This document shows, one piece after another, positions 9,141-17,248 of a stretch of DNA of 64,000 nucleotides (position 1 is the first letter of the stretch; each line of letters begins with the position of its first letter). Made by a program: the position numbers and the translations under genes. The notes under the pieces are model-generated. The model saw nothing but the letters and a program-made list of their open reading frames with translations. It did no database searches and was not told where the DNA came from. The stretch comes from Bacteroidetes bacterium 43-93 (GTDB lineage: Bacteria; Bacteroidota; Bacteroidia; Chitinophagales; Chitinophagaceae): the NCBI GenBank assembly GCA_001897855.1, contig MKUO01000018.1, forward strand, positions 62,001 through 126,000, given 5' to 3'.

Positions 9141-10739
9141 TTATAGTACTATGTTTTGTACCAGTTCGCTTTTCGCGGGGTAGTCTGTATTATAATGCAA
9201 GCCCCTGCTTTCTTTCCTGAACTGTGCACTTTTAACGATCAGGTAACCTATAGTTATCAGGTTGCGTAGCTCGCACAATTGAGGTGATAACGTGGAAGTC
9301 TTATACAGTTCTTCAGTTTCGTCATGCAGCAGGTCCAGGCGATGCATGGCCCTGTCGAGCCTTATATCATTCCGCACAATGCCTACATAGTCACTCATCG
9401 CCTGTTGCAGTTCTTTCAGGCTCTGCGTTATCAGGATCATCTCCCTGGGGTCTGTAGTTCCGCCGGCATTCCAGTCGGGCACTTGTTCGTTAAAGCTCAG
9501 GTTTACGATCTCTTCAGCAGCATCTTCCGCGCACCTGTGTGCAAATACAAGGGCTTCCAGCAGCGAATTAGATGCCAGCCTGTTGGCACCATGCAACCCG
9601 GTGCTCGCACATTCACCACATGCGTATAAATGCTGTATGGAGGTTCGGCCTGCTTCGTTGGTTTTGATGCCGCCGCAGCAATAATGTGCAGCTGGGGCTA
9701 CAGGTATCATTTGCTGTTCTACATCAATGCCTATACTTTGGCACTTGGCATATATATTGGGGAAATGCTCTCTGAATTTGTCCATAGGCATATGCCTGCA
9801 GTCCAGGTATACATGCTCTGTACCGGTGCGCTTCATTTCGTTGTCTATAGCCCGTGCTACAATATCCCTTGGTGCCAGGTCTGCACGTGCGTCATAAGAC
9901 TTCATAAATGCCTCGCCATTCTTATTTCTTAATATGCCTCCATCACCACGTACAGCCTCTGTTATCAGGAAGGAAGGGCTAACACCAGCTTCATACAAAG
10001 CAGTGGGATGGAACTGGATAAACTCCATGTTCTCTATCCTTGCTTTTGCCCTGTATGCCATCGCTATACCATCACCTGTAGCTATTTTAGGGTTTGTGGT
10101 AGTGCGATACACCTGCCCAACCCCACCCGATGCCAGCAAGGTGATCTTTGCAAGTATCTTTTCTATTTCGTTGGTTTCTGTATTAAGCGCATATACACCG
10201 TAGCAATTTATATCAGGGGTAGACTTCGTCACCAACATACCCAGGTGGTGCTGGGTGATAAGGTCTACAACAAACCAATGATTATGTATCGTAATATTGC
10301 TATACTTCTTTGCCTCTGCAACCAGCGCTCTTTCTATTTCAAATCCCGTAACATCTTTATGGTGCAGTATCCTGAATTCAGAATGCCCGCCTTCCTTACC
10401 ACGCATATAGTCGCCCTCTGCATCTTTATCAAACCTTGCCCCCCATTCTATTATTTCATTTACACGTTCGGGGCCTTCCTTTACTACTATCTCCACTATA
10501 TGCCTGTTACACAATCCATCCCCGGCTATCAGTGTATCATCTATATGCTTCTCAAAGCTATCTTTCTCCAGGTCATTCACCACAGCAATACCTCCCTGGG
10601 CATATTTGGTATTTGTTTCGTCGGTGTTTGCTTTTGTGAGGATGGTAATAGTCTTGTCCGGGAAACGCCTTGCTGTCTTTACCGCAAAGGTGAGGCCTGC
10701 AATTCCGGAGCCTATTACCAGGAAGTCTGTTTGTAACAT
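9141..10739 (-). CDS. nadB: L-aspartate oxidase
   Basis: A 532-residue cytoplasmic flavoprotein that oxidises L-aspartate to iminoaspartate, the first step of de novo NAD synthesis. The N-terminal FAD site is VIGSGIAGLTFAVKTA (about 7-22). The succinate dehydrogenase/fumarate reductase-like catalytic core follows, with GGHSEFRILH, FIQFHPTALYE and CGGIKTNEAGRTS, and the C-terminal helical region has the usual length. nadA and nadC are not adjacent. A -7-like TAAATTTG lies at 10785-10792 on the coding strand without an obvious -33 element. Confidence 0.93.
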   Translation of the reverse strand: MLQTDFLVIGSGIAGLTFAVKTARRFPDKTITILTKANTDETNTKYAQGGIAVVNDLEKDSFEKHIDDTLIAGDGLCNRHIVEIVVKEGPERVNEIIEWGARFDKDAEGDYMRGKEGGHSEFRILHHKDVTGFEIERALVAEAKKYSNITIHNHWFVVDLITQHHLGMLVTKSTPDINCYGVYALNTETNEIEKILAKITLLASGGVGQVYRTTTNPKIATGDGIAMAYRAKARIENMEFIQFHPTALYEAGVSPSFLITEAVRGDGGILRNKNGEAFMKSYDARADLAPRDIVARAIDNEMKRTGTEHVYLDCRHMPMDKFREHFPNIYAKCQSIGIDVEQQMIPVAPAAHYCCGGIKTNEAGRTSIQHLYACGECASTGLHGANRLASNSLLEALVFAHRCAEDAAEEIVNLSFNEQVPDWNAGGTTDPREMILITQSLKELQQAMSDYVGIVRNDIRLDRAMHRLDLLHDETEELYKTSTLSPQLCELRNLITIGYLIVKSAQFRKESRGLHYNTDYPAKSELVQNIVL

Positions 10740-10754
10740 AAGGATAATATTATA

Positions 10755-10783
10755 GAAAAAGCGGCCCCGTTAGGGAACCGCTT
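10755..10783 (-). terminator. Terminator of the DUF6029 gene
   Basis: AAGCGG (10759-10764) pairs with CCGCTT (10778-10783), with an inner CCC/GGG pairing. On the minus strand the stem is followed by TTTTTC. It separates the DUF6029 gene from nadB. Confidence 0.7.
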
Positions 10784-10805
10784 ACAAATTTAGTTGTTAT
10801 AATAT

Positions 10806-12389
10806 TTAGAATTGCGTTGTAACACCAAACTTCACACCACTGAATGCAGGCTCGTAACGGCACACACCACCTGTACAATTGATACCTTCCACCTGCTTCA
10901 CGTAAGAAAGGCTAAACCTGTGCGGGCCTTTCGTATAGGCAACAAATATATTATAGTAGTTAAGGCCTGTAGCAGATGGTGCCAAAGGTCCCGGATTTAC
11001 GTTATACATATCAGATACTGCGATCGACCATTTCGGCGCCACATCAAATTCCACCAATCCAAATATCCATGAACCGTAGTCTTGTGCAGTATTCTGGTAT
11101 TCCCATTCGGTGCGGATAGATTTAGTATCGCTGATACTATAGGTAATCTCGAAGAATGGTATCCATGATATTACGTTTGGTACTAATGGCTTTACCTGGT
11201 ATATAGACTGATTGTACACCATGTACTGCACACCGGCATTCAGTATGAAGTCTTTGAATCCATGATACTCACCTTCCAGGTATCCTTCACGATACAAGGT
11301 TACATTCTCCAGTGTATTAATATAGGTACCATTTAAAGTAATGTTCAGATTTTCGTTAGGTGCTATCAATACGTCTGCTCCCAGTGCCAGTTCTGAGATA
11401 TCCTGCGATGCAGGAGTATAACGTGCCATCAGGCGTTGTGGCCTCAACCGTGCAACAATTGGCTGCCAGTTAGTAAGGCCCCTGTTCAATACTTCGTTAG
11501 GCGATGTACGCATTACGAAGTTCTCTGTGCGCTTACCTGTAAAGTTGATGGCAATACCCTTGCGCGCATAGCCCAGTGTGGTATATTGGGCATTACCATC
11601 GGTATACTGTAGTATATTATCTTTCAAAATAGCTTCAGCGGTCTTATAAGCACCTTCTGCATACCATGTGAAATCGCCCGCAGTTAGTGTGGTATATGCC
11701 GAAAAAGCATAGTTGTTGTATTTAGGAACAAACCTTGTAGCACTATCCTGGCTGTTAATAGCAGATACTATAGTGGTCATATTATCCTGGTCTAGTGTAC
11801 GGTTTACTATACCTACACCCGGCGAAATGTGCACATTGCCGATATTGAAATCACCCTCTGCATTAAACCCTTTGATGATAGGCTTATAGGTGCTAAACAA
11901 GAATTTCTGCTGCCCTGTAAATGCTTTGAAGTAGATATTATTAGTTACCTGGTATTTCAGGTGTACGCCTACCAATGCATTATCTATCAGCAGGCCACGG
12001 TTTTCATAGGCTCTGAACAAAAGGCCGCTTCCTATCTGGTCGTAAATATAACCTGCGGTAATTGTCAGGTTTTGATATTGCTTGGATAGGGTCCATGCAC
12101 CAAGGCCAAAGCCCGTCAGTGCTTGAGTCGGCACCCAAAGGTTAGAGTTATGAAACGCATCTACGCGTACCAAGGCAGTAAAACCTTTATAATTATACCT
12201 TAGGTTCAGCCAGGCCTCACCTCCACTCAGGTAGTTATCATACAATGGATTACCTGCTGCCCTGATGGCGGTATCTCTCTGGAAGAAATTCGCATTTGCC
12301 ATGAAGTTTCCCGATAAGGTTCCTTGTGCACGCACAGTGGATGATGTTAAAGCACACACTGCCATTAATAAAAGAATGGCCTTTTTCAT
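10806..12389 (-). CDS. DUF6029 family outer-membrane beta-barrel-like protein
   Basis: A 527-residue exported protein. The start at 12389 gives a clean signal peptide (KKAILLLMAVCALTSSTVRAQ); the longer frame begins at a TTG inside the divergent promoter region. The mature protein alternates aromatic and polar residues, as in a barrel, and ends in an aromatic residue (GVTTQF), typical of outer-membrane proteins. It matches my memory of DUF6029 proteins of Bacteroidota. Function is unknown. It is divergent from a TlpA-like thioredoxin, a pairing I believe recurs in this phylum. Confidence 0.78.
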   Translation of the reverse strand: MKKAILLLMAVCALTSSTVRAQGTLSGNFMANANFFQRDTAIRAAGNPLYDNYLSGGEAWLNLRYNYKGFTALVRVDAFHNSNLWVPTQALTGFGLGAWTLSKQYQNLTITAGYIYDQIGSGLLFRAYENRGLLIDNALVGVHLKYQVTNNIYFKAFTGQQKFLFSTYKPIIKGFNAEGDFNIGNVHISPGVGIVNRTLDQDNMTTIVSAINSQDSATRFVPKYNNYAFSAYTTLTAGDFTWYAEGAYKTAEAILKDNILQYTDGNAQYTTLGYARKGIAINFTGKRTENFVMRTSPNEVLNRGLTNWQPIVARLRPQRLMARYTPASQDISELALGADVLIAPNENLNITLNGTYINTLENVTLYREGYLEGEYHGFKDFILNAGVQYMVYNQSIYQVKPLVPNVISWIPFFEITYSISDTKSIRTEWEYQNTAQDYGSWIFGLVEFDVAPKWSIAVSDMYNVNPGPLAPSATGLNYYNIFVAYTKGPHRFSLSYVKQVEGINCTGGVCRYEPAFSGVKFGVTTQF

Positions 12390-12487
12390 TAATCGATTGT
12401 TAAATTTGGAAAATTTGTCGAATTTAGACTCTTTAGGCAACTTTGGCAAGATTTTCGATTATTTATATTTACAAAAACAGATTTGTT

Positions 12488-12982
12488 ATGAAAAAAATGA
12501 TGGCAACAATGTTTGCCCTGGTAGTATCGGGAAGTGCTTTGTTTGCTCAGGAGCTGCCTGACACTCAGATAAAAGACGTAAATACCAGCAAAAAGGTCCC
12601 TTTTAATAATACTATAGAAAAAGGTAAGGTAACCTTAATTAACTTTTGGGCTACATGGTGCGTACCATGCAAAAAAGAGATTAAAAATGTACGCGACAAA
12701 TTAGCTACCTGGAAAACGGAGGCAGATTTTAATTACATGACAGTATCTATCGACGAATCCCGTGCTGAAGGCCTTGTTCGCAGTTATGCCAAATCTCAGG
12801 GTTGGGATTTCCCTTACTACATAGATGCTAATAGCGACCTGCAACGTTCATTAAATTTCCAGTCTGTTCCGTTTACTATTATCATCGATAAAAATGGTAA
12901 AGTAGCATACACCCATGCAGGGTATGAAGTAGGTGGTGAAGAGGAAGTATTTGCTAAGATAAAGGAGCTTAGTAAATCTTAA
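12488..12982 (+). CDS. TlpA-like periplasmic thioredoxin
   Basis: A 164-residue exported thiol-disulfide protein. The start at 12488 gives a signal peptide (MATMFALVVSGSALFAQ). The redox site W57-C58-V-P-C61 sits in the TlpA context INFWATWCVPCKKE, and a cis-Pro segment (QSVPFTIIIDKNG) follows. It probably reduces or isomerises disulfides in exported proteins. The gene is divergent from the DUF6029 barrel gene and followed by a perfect palindromic terminator. Confidence 0.88.
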   Translation: MKKMMATMFALVVSGSALFAQELPDTQIKDVNTSKKVPFNNTIEKGKVTLINFWATWCVPCKKEIKNVRDKLATWKTEADFNYMTVSIDESRAEGLVRSYAKSQGWDFPYYIDANSDLQRSLNFQSVPFTIIIDKNGKVAYTHAGYEVGGEEEVFAKIKELSKS

Positions 12983-12999
12983 TCTCAATAGTTATTTAT

Positions 13000-13031
13000 A
13001 AAAAAGCTGCGAATTAATTCGCAGCTTTTTT
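13000..13031 (+). terminator. Palindromic terminator after the TlpA-like gene
   Basis: AAAAAAGCTGCGAATT is followed by its exact reverse complement and ends in a U-run in both directions. Confidence 0.85.
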
Positions 13032-13060
13032 ATTGTTTTTCAGTTTGTAATCTCTTTGTA

Positions 13061-13098
13061 AAAAAAGAAAAGGCACCGATGAGTGCCTTTTCTTTTTT
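13061..13098 (-). terminator. Terminator of the PQQ-like propeller gene
   Basis: A 16-bp stem (AAAAAAGAAAAGGCAC with GTGCCTTTTCTTTTTT) around a 6-nt loop, 15 bp past the minus-strand stop. It would also work on the plus strand as a back-up for the TlpA-like gene. Confidence 0.8.
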
Positions 13099-13112
13099 TT
13101 ATCTATCAGATC

Positions 13113-14267
13113 TTATTGATACATTCCCGAAATAGCAGGATAGTATGTTTTGCCGGAATTATAATCGTATAATATAGGAGAACTTTCGATCACACCATTT
13201 ATATTATACTTCCATTTGAGATGCCCTGAGGTATCTAATTTGTAAAGATTTTTGTCAAAACTTGCTGCGTAAATATCTCCGTCAACATTCAATACAGATG
13301 ACCTCAGCAGCGCGTTAGTTGAATATTTCCATTTTACAGTGCCATCTACAACATTTAATGCATAAACGATACCATCATACCCACCAATATATATTACATT
13401 TTTATTAGCAGATGGCGATGATATCACACGATCTGCTGTTCTGAACCTCCAGCGTATAGTCTTCGCTACGCTGTCAACACAGTAAACATAGTTGTCGTTG
13501 CAGCCAAATATCACATTACCACCGTAAACGATCGGCGAAGAGTTAATGATATTTCCTGCCGCGAAATTCCAGGCAGCAGCACCATTGTTAAGATACAATG
13601 CATACAAATTACCATCCGATGAACCAACGTATAAATATGGATAGCTAACTGCCGGGGAGGAGAATAAACCTATACCCGGAATCACAGGAACACTACCGGG
13701 TGTAGTCCATACCGGTGCGCCATTACCTGTAGAGATACAATTAATAGTACCGTCGTTTTGAGCTACGAAAAGTTTATTTTGATACAATGTCAGTGAAGAA
13801 TTTATGGTTGTATTGTAGCTGACAGCCCATGCCTTGGAATCATTGTTAGGATCCATAGCCATTACCAGCGACCCGCCGGATGCGTTGTTGCTGGCTACAT
13901 ATACCAACCTTCCATCAGTAACAGGAGAAGATACAATGCCCTTAAAACTATCGCCCTGGTTGCTGTATAATTGTTTGCCGGTATTTACATCCAGCTTGTA
14001 CAAACCGTCAACAGTAGGCACATAGATGCAGCGTCCTATAACTACGGGAGTTGCCTGCGTTGTACTATGCAGGTTGAATTCCCACTTTTCTGTACCGCTA
14101 ACCGGATCAATAGCGTATAAATATTGATTTTGACTACTTATAAATACGGAAGGGGTGTACACTGTGGGCAATGGTTCATCAGGGCTATAGTTCTTTTTTC
14201 CACAAGAGGAAACAAGCACACAGCCAACAGCAGATACCATCAAAGTTATCATCCAACGTTGCAGCAT
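13113..14267 (-). CDS. PQQ-like beta-propeller repeat lipoprotein
   Basis: A 384-residue lipoprotein (signal ending VSSCGKKN, lipobox Cys about 22). It consists of repeated propeller blades of the PQQ/outer-membrane assembly type: each has LYAL-D or VYCVD, then a Gly and a K-W motif (TGEKWEF-like, TIRWRFRT, TVKWKYST, HLKWKYNI). About seven to eight blades of ~40 residues fill the whole mature chain. There is no enzymatic domain, so it is more likely a scaffold or binding protein than a dehydrogenase. Confidence 0.82.
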   Translation of the reverse strand: MLQRWMITLMVSAVGCVLVSSCGKKNYSPDEPLPTVYTPSVFISSQNQYLYAIDPVSGTEKWEFNLHSTTQATPVVIGRCIYVPTVDGLYKLDVNTGKQLYSNQGDSFKGIVSSPVTDGRLVYVASNNASGGSLVMAMDPNNDSKAWAVSYNTTINSSLTLYQNKLFVAQNDGTINCISTGNGAPVWTTPGSVPVIPGIGLFSSPAVSYPYLYVGSSDGNLYALYLNNGAAAWNFAAGNIINSSPIVYGGNVIFGCNDNYVYCVDSVAKTIRWRFRTADRVISSPSANKNVIYIGGYDGIVYALNVVDGTVKWKYSTNALLRSSVLNVDGDIYAASFDKNLYKLDTSGHLKWKYNINGVIESSPILYDYNSGKTYYPAISGMYQ

Positions 14268-14336
14268 GATTCTCTAAGTTATTATTAAGTAATGCAAAAT
14301 AGGCGTTTTACTCTTTTATTGCAATAGCCCTATAAA

Positions 14337-14369
14337 AAATCCGGTCTTTTTTATAAAAAGACCGGATTT
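14337..14369 (-). terminator. Terminator of the hpf operon
   Basis: A 15-bp stem (AAATCCGGTCTTTTT with its complement at 14355-14369), followed on the minus strand by a U-run. It lies 24 bp beyond the hpf stop. Confidence 0.85.
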
Positions 14370-14392
14370 GAGACATTATCGTTTGTAATATA

Positions 14393-14692
14393 CTAAGCAA
14401 CTGCTTTTTGTTTCTGACGTTTGATACGGTTTACCATAGAATCGAACGCAAGGTCAAAAGACTCTTCAAAGGTTTTGGACTGGTGTTTTACAAAGAAGGA
14501 GTGTTTCGGAACATACACCTTTATTTCCGCAACCTTGTCTTTAATATTGTGTACTATATTATCCAATACCAGGTATACCTCTACGCCGATGATCTTATCG
14601 TGAAAAGTACTCAGCTTTTCGATCTTCCTGTTCACATGTTCCAGTAACCTGTTATCTGCTTCGAAATGAACTGCTTGAATTTGAACGTTCAT
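14393..14692 (-). CDS. hpf: Ribosome hibernation promoting factor, short form (HPF/RaiA/YfiA family)
   Basis: A 99-residue protein of the sigma-54 modulation/S30EA ribosome-binding fold: start NVQIQAVHFEADNRLLEHVN, then the basic KQSKTFEESFDLAFD helix. It lacks the C-terminal dimerisation domain of long HPF, so it is expected to bind the decoding region and pair 70S ribosomes, or inactivate them, only together with other factors. It sits downstream of xer and rpsU on the same strand, an arrangement common in Bacteroidota. Confidence 0.9.
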   Translation of the reverse strand: MNVQIQAVHFEADNRLLEHVNRKIEKLSTFHDKIIGVEVYLVLDNIVHNIKDKVAEIKVYVPKHSFFVKHQSKTFEESFDLAFDSMVNRIKRQKQKAVA

Positions 14693-14731
14693 AAGTAATC
14701 ATTTAAGTGAAAAAAATAAAATATTTAGTCG

Positions 14732-15646
14732 CTATCCTCGCGGATGAGCTGTTTTATGAATCTCTTTTAGCTTATCAATATTATTATGCGTGTACACCTG
14801 TGTTGCCGCTAAACTACTATGCCCTAAAAGATCTTTTATCGCCTGTATATTGGCTCCATTATTCAATAAATGCGTAGCAAAACTATGCCGCATCACATGT
14901 GGGCTCTTTTTAGACAGGCTGGTCAATGGCTTCAGATCGCCGCTGCCCTTGCCGTTCAGGTAGTCATTAACCACCCGGTACACATAAACACCATATACAG
15001 GCTTGCCGGTTTCTAGTACCAGTAAACGTTCACTATCAGCACCTTCCAGCTTTTGCTTTTCTTCAATATATGCTTTTAGGTCTTCCATCAGTCCCGGATT
15101 TAACGGTACCAGGCGCTCCTTATTACCTTTACCTAATATTCGTACCTGTGCCAGGCTCCATTCTATGTCCTTTTCCTTCAGATTCACCAATTCGCTGCGG
15201 CGCAAGCCCAACTGGTACAACATATCGCAAATAAGCCTGTCTGTAAAACCCTTGAAACCTTCTTCAAATTGCACCTCCTCCAGTAGCTCATGGGTTTCAT
15301 CTTCTTTTAAATAAGAAGGAAGGCGTTCGGGAAGGCGCATAGCATGTAGCTGCCTTAATGGATTTTTGGTTACTATCTGCTTGCGAAGTAAGAATTTGAA
15401 CAGGGAATTGAGTGCAGAGAGCTTTCTGTTGATGGAACTCGCCACCAGGCCGTCTTCTTTAAAAGAAGCCAGCCAGCTACGAACATGAAAATGAGATACA
15501 GAAGTGATGTCTTCTATACCAAATTGCCCTTTTATATATTGCTGAAATTGCGATAGATCCTTGCTGTAAGAGGATTGCGTATGGTTTGAATAACGCTTTT
15601 CAAACTTCAGGTATTGTAAAAAATCGCTGATTTGATCCTCTATCAT
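14732..15646 (-). CDS. Tyrosine recombinase of the XerC/XerD type
   Basis: A 304-residue DNA recombinase with an N-terminal SAM-like core-binding domain (about 5-90) and a catalytic domain. The active-site residues are present: R149 in LGLRRSEL, H250 and R253 in HVMRHSF, H276 in LGHSS and nucleophile Y285. Length and context fit a housekeeping Xer enzyme for chromosome dimer resolution rather than a mobile-element integrase. No attachment repeats are seen nearby. It lies between rpsU and hpf; an rpsU terminator precedes it. Confidence 0.9.
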   Translation of the reverse strand: MIEDQISDFLQYLKFEKRYSNHTQSSYSKDLSQFQQYIKGQFGIEDITSVSHFHVRSWLASFKEDGLVASSINRKLSALNSLFKFLLRKQIVTKNPLRQLHAMRLPERLPSYLKEDETHELLEEVQFEEGFKGFTDRLICDMLYQLGLRRSELVNLKEKDIEWSLAQVRILGKGNKERLVPLNPGLMEDLKAYIEEKQKLEGADSERLLVLETGKPVYGVYVYRVVNDYLNGKGSGDLKPLTSLSKKSPHVMRHSFATHLLNNGANIQAIKDLLGHSSLAATQVYTHNNIDKLKEIHKTAHPRG

Positions 15647-15649
15647 ATA

Positions 15650-15689
15650 AAAACCCGCTACTGTAAATATACATATTTACAGTAGCGGG
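15650..15689 (-). terminator. Terminator between rpsU and the Xer recombinase
   Basis: CCCGCTACTGTAAATAT and its reverse complement (15654-15689) form a near-perfect hairpin. On the minus strand it is followed by TTTTTATATG, which includes the xer start. It should cut rpsU transcripts, leaving xer and hpf to read-through. Confidence 0.8.
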
Positions 15690-15713
15690 CACAATACCTA
15701 TTTTGTTAAAATA

Positions 15714-15911
15714 CTAATCTTCTAATTTGCCGTTCAGCATCTGCTGGCGGTAGATAGCCTTTAATACTTCTGTACGACGCCTAACTGATGGCTTCGTATA
15801 AGACTGGCGATCGCGCAGCTGATTCAGAGTACGAGACTTTTCGTACTTCTTTTTGTACTTTTTCAGCGCCTTGTCAATGTTTTCGCAGTCTTTTGAATCT
15901 ATTATCAACAT
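15714..15911 (-). CDS. rpsU: 30S ribosomal protein bS21
   Basis: 65 residues from ATG 15911. The longer frame is rejected because bS21 starts at MLIIDSKDCENIDKALK. The protein is basic and helical, with the RRR cluster at 44-46 and Tyr54 in AIYRQQ. In Bacteroidia, bS21 with bS6 and bS18 buries the 16S anti-SD, and Tyr54 is reported to be central to that pocket. The gene has a consensus promoter and, unlike its neighbours, a strong SD-like sequence, which fits autoregulation by bS21-free ribosomes. Confidence 0.95.
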   Translation of the reverse strand: MLIIDSKDCENIDKALKKYKKKYEKSRTLNQLRDRQSYTKPSVRRRTEVLKAIYRQQMLNGKLED

Positions 15912-15919
15912 ATTATTAT

Positions 15920-15927
15920 ACCCCCTT
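15920..15927 (-). promoter_or_regulatory. Strong SD-like site of rpsU
   Basis: The coding strand reads AAGGGGGT, 8 nt before the ATG. It can form eight consecutive pairs (one G-U) with the 16S 3' end ACCUCCUU. Such sites are rare in this window. Confidence 0.65.
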
Positions 15928-15944
15928 TTTGGTATTTGGGACTG

Positions 15945-15975
15945 CAAAGTTAGTATTTTTTGTGATTTGAACAAA
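15945..15975 (-). promoter_or_regulatory. Consensus promoter of rpsU
   Basis: On the minus strand: TTTG, a 19-nt spacer, then TAACTTTG (complement of 15945-15952). This is an exact match to the Bacteroidota consensus. Confidence 0.8.
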
Positions 15976-16036
15976 CTTTTTAGGCTAGCTGCATGAAAAC
16001 AAATAATTTTAAGCTCGGTATTACGTTATATAGATA

Positions 16037-16627
16037 GTGATTTTCAACCGGATATATAGGACCTTTACGGCAGCATGCCTGATCGTGCCAATGTTTGTTT
16101 CCTGCAGCAAAACGGCGGAAACAAAAACAGACGGCCGCCTGGATAGCAGCAAGTACTGTAACGACCCCCAGGCAGTGAACTATAACGTTGGCTTCCCAGG
16201 GCTGCCGGATAACACTTTGTGTTTCTTCCCCACCCAGCTTTTTAAAGGCAATTACTTATTCATAGACTCTGTATTGGACAAGGATCTGAAATTCAAATCA
16301 GCGGATTCTTTTAACATCCAGATGATTGCCCTGAACAATGTACGGATCGCTTTTGTTGGGTTTTGCGGCAAAGGCTCTACAGATACGATATACCTTACTG
16401 CTAACAAATACTACAAAGCCGTGCCCGACTCTACAAACGGGCCCTATGACACTAAGCTGAATGGCTACCTGGTTTGCGGTGATGGCCAATATGGACCTGA
16501 CACCCTTACCGGCTATATGCAGAAATACAATACAGACTCTAATAAAGTACTGATCCGTTTCAATGTAAATAAGGTGGATACAACTTTAAAGACCAATTAC
16601 CACTACGGCACGGCGATAAAACGATAG
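16037..16627 (+). CDS. Putative lipoprotein with a degenerate Cys-DP-x-A-x-NY motif
   Basis: A 196-residue protein with GTG start 16037, which gives a lipoprotein signal (CLIVPMFVSCSKTAE). After it comes YCNDPQAVNYN...DNTLCFFP, a worn version of the C-x-DP-x-A-x-NY...DGSC-x-Y repeat common in secreted Bacteroidota proteins, here as a single copy. The rest is beta-rich and unrecognised. It ends 9 bp before ribE and may share a transcript with it. Confidence 0.68.
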   Translation: MIFNRIYRTFTAACLIVPMFVSCSKTAETKTDGRLDSSKYCNDPQAVNYNVGFPGLPDNTLCFFPTQLFKGNYLFIDSVLDKDLKFKSADSFNIQMIALNNVRIAFVGFCGKGSTDTIYLTANKYYKAVPDSTNGPYDTKLNGYLVCGDGQYGPDTLTGYMQKYNTDSNKVLIRFNVNKVDTTLKTNYHYGTAIKR

Positions 16628-16636
16628 CTTTGCACC

Positions 16637-17224
16637 ATGTTTACAGGAATTATTGAAACACTGGGCCTGGTAAAAGAAATCATTTCCTCGGGCACCAATA
16701 TAGACATCCGGGTACAAAGCAACATTACCAACGAACTAAAAATAGATCAGTCAGTAGCGCATAATGGTGTATGCCTAACCGTAGTAGCTATTGACGGCGA
16801 TACGTATAAGGTTACTGCAGTTGCAGAAACCATTAACAAAACCAACGTTGGCAAGTGGCAGGCCGGCGCGACGGTAAACCTGGAACGCGCCCTTAAGGTA
16901 GGAGACCGGCTGGACGGGCATTTTGTGCAAGGCCATGTAGATGCTACAGCAACCTGCACCGGCAAAGAAGCACTGGAAGGCAGCTGGCTTTTCCATTTCA
17001 AATACGATGAGCAATTTGCTGCACTGATGATAGAAAAAGGATCAGTATGCATCAACGGGGTAAGCCTCACGGCTTTTAATGTTGGCAGAGATACGTTTTC
17101 AGTAACCATCATACCATACACCTACGAGCACACTAATTTTTCTGCCCTGGAAAGCGGCGATATGGTGAATATAGAATTTGATGTACTGGGCAAATACCTG
17201 CTCCGCAGCCAGTCTTTAAAATAA
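16637..17224 (+). CDS. ribE: Riboflavin synthase, alpha subunit
   Basis: A 195-residue enzyme that dismutates two 6,7-dimethyl-8-ribityllumazines to riboflavin. The N-terminus MFTGIIETLG is diagnostic. Two lumazine-binding barrel repeats follow (NGVCLTVVAIDGD in the first, INGVSLTAFNVGRD in the second), with the linker GHFVQGHVDAT. A -7-like TAGCTTTG at 16625-16632 ends 4 nt before the ATG. Other rib genes are not nearby. The symbol ribC is used for the same enzyme in some species. Confidence 0.94.
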   Translation: MFTGIIETLGLVKEIISSGTNIDIRVQSNITNELKIDQSVAHNGVCLTVVAIDGDTYKVTAVAETINKTNVGKWQAGATVNLERALKVGDRLDGHFVQGHVDATATCTGKEALEGSWLFHFKYDEQFAALMIEKGSVCINGVSLTAFNVGRDTFSVTIIPYTYEHTNFSALESGDMVNIEFDVLGKYLLRSQSLK

Positions 17225-17248
17225 ACTAAGCACACAGAACACTTACGG

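Noticed and set aside
10008-10736. 242-codon plus-strand frame opposite nadB
   Set aside because: Cys/Tyr/Ile-rich antisense shadow with no family resemblance; nadB motifs are intact on the other strand.
14732-15646. Integrase of a mobile element
   Set aside because: Housekeeping Xer length and rpsU/hpf context; no att repeats, cargo or composition shift.
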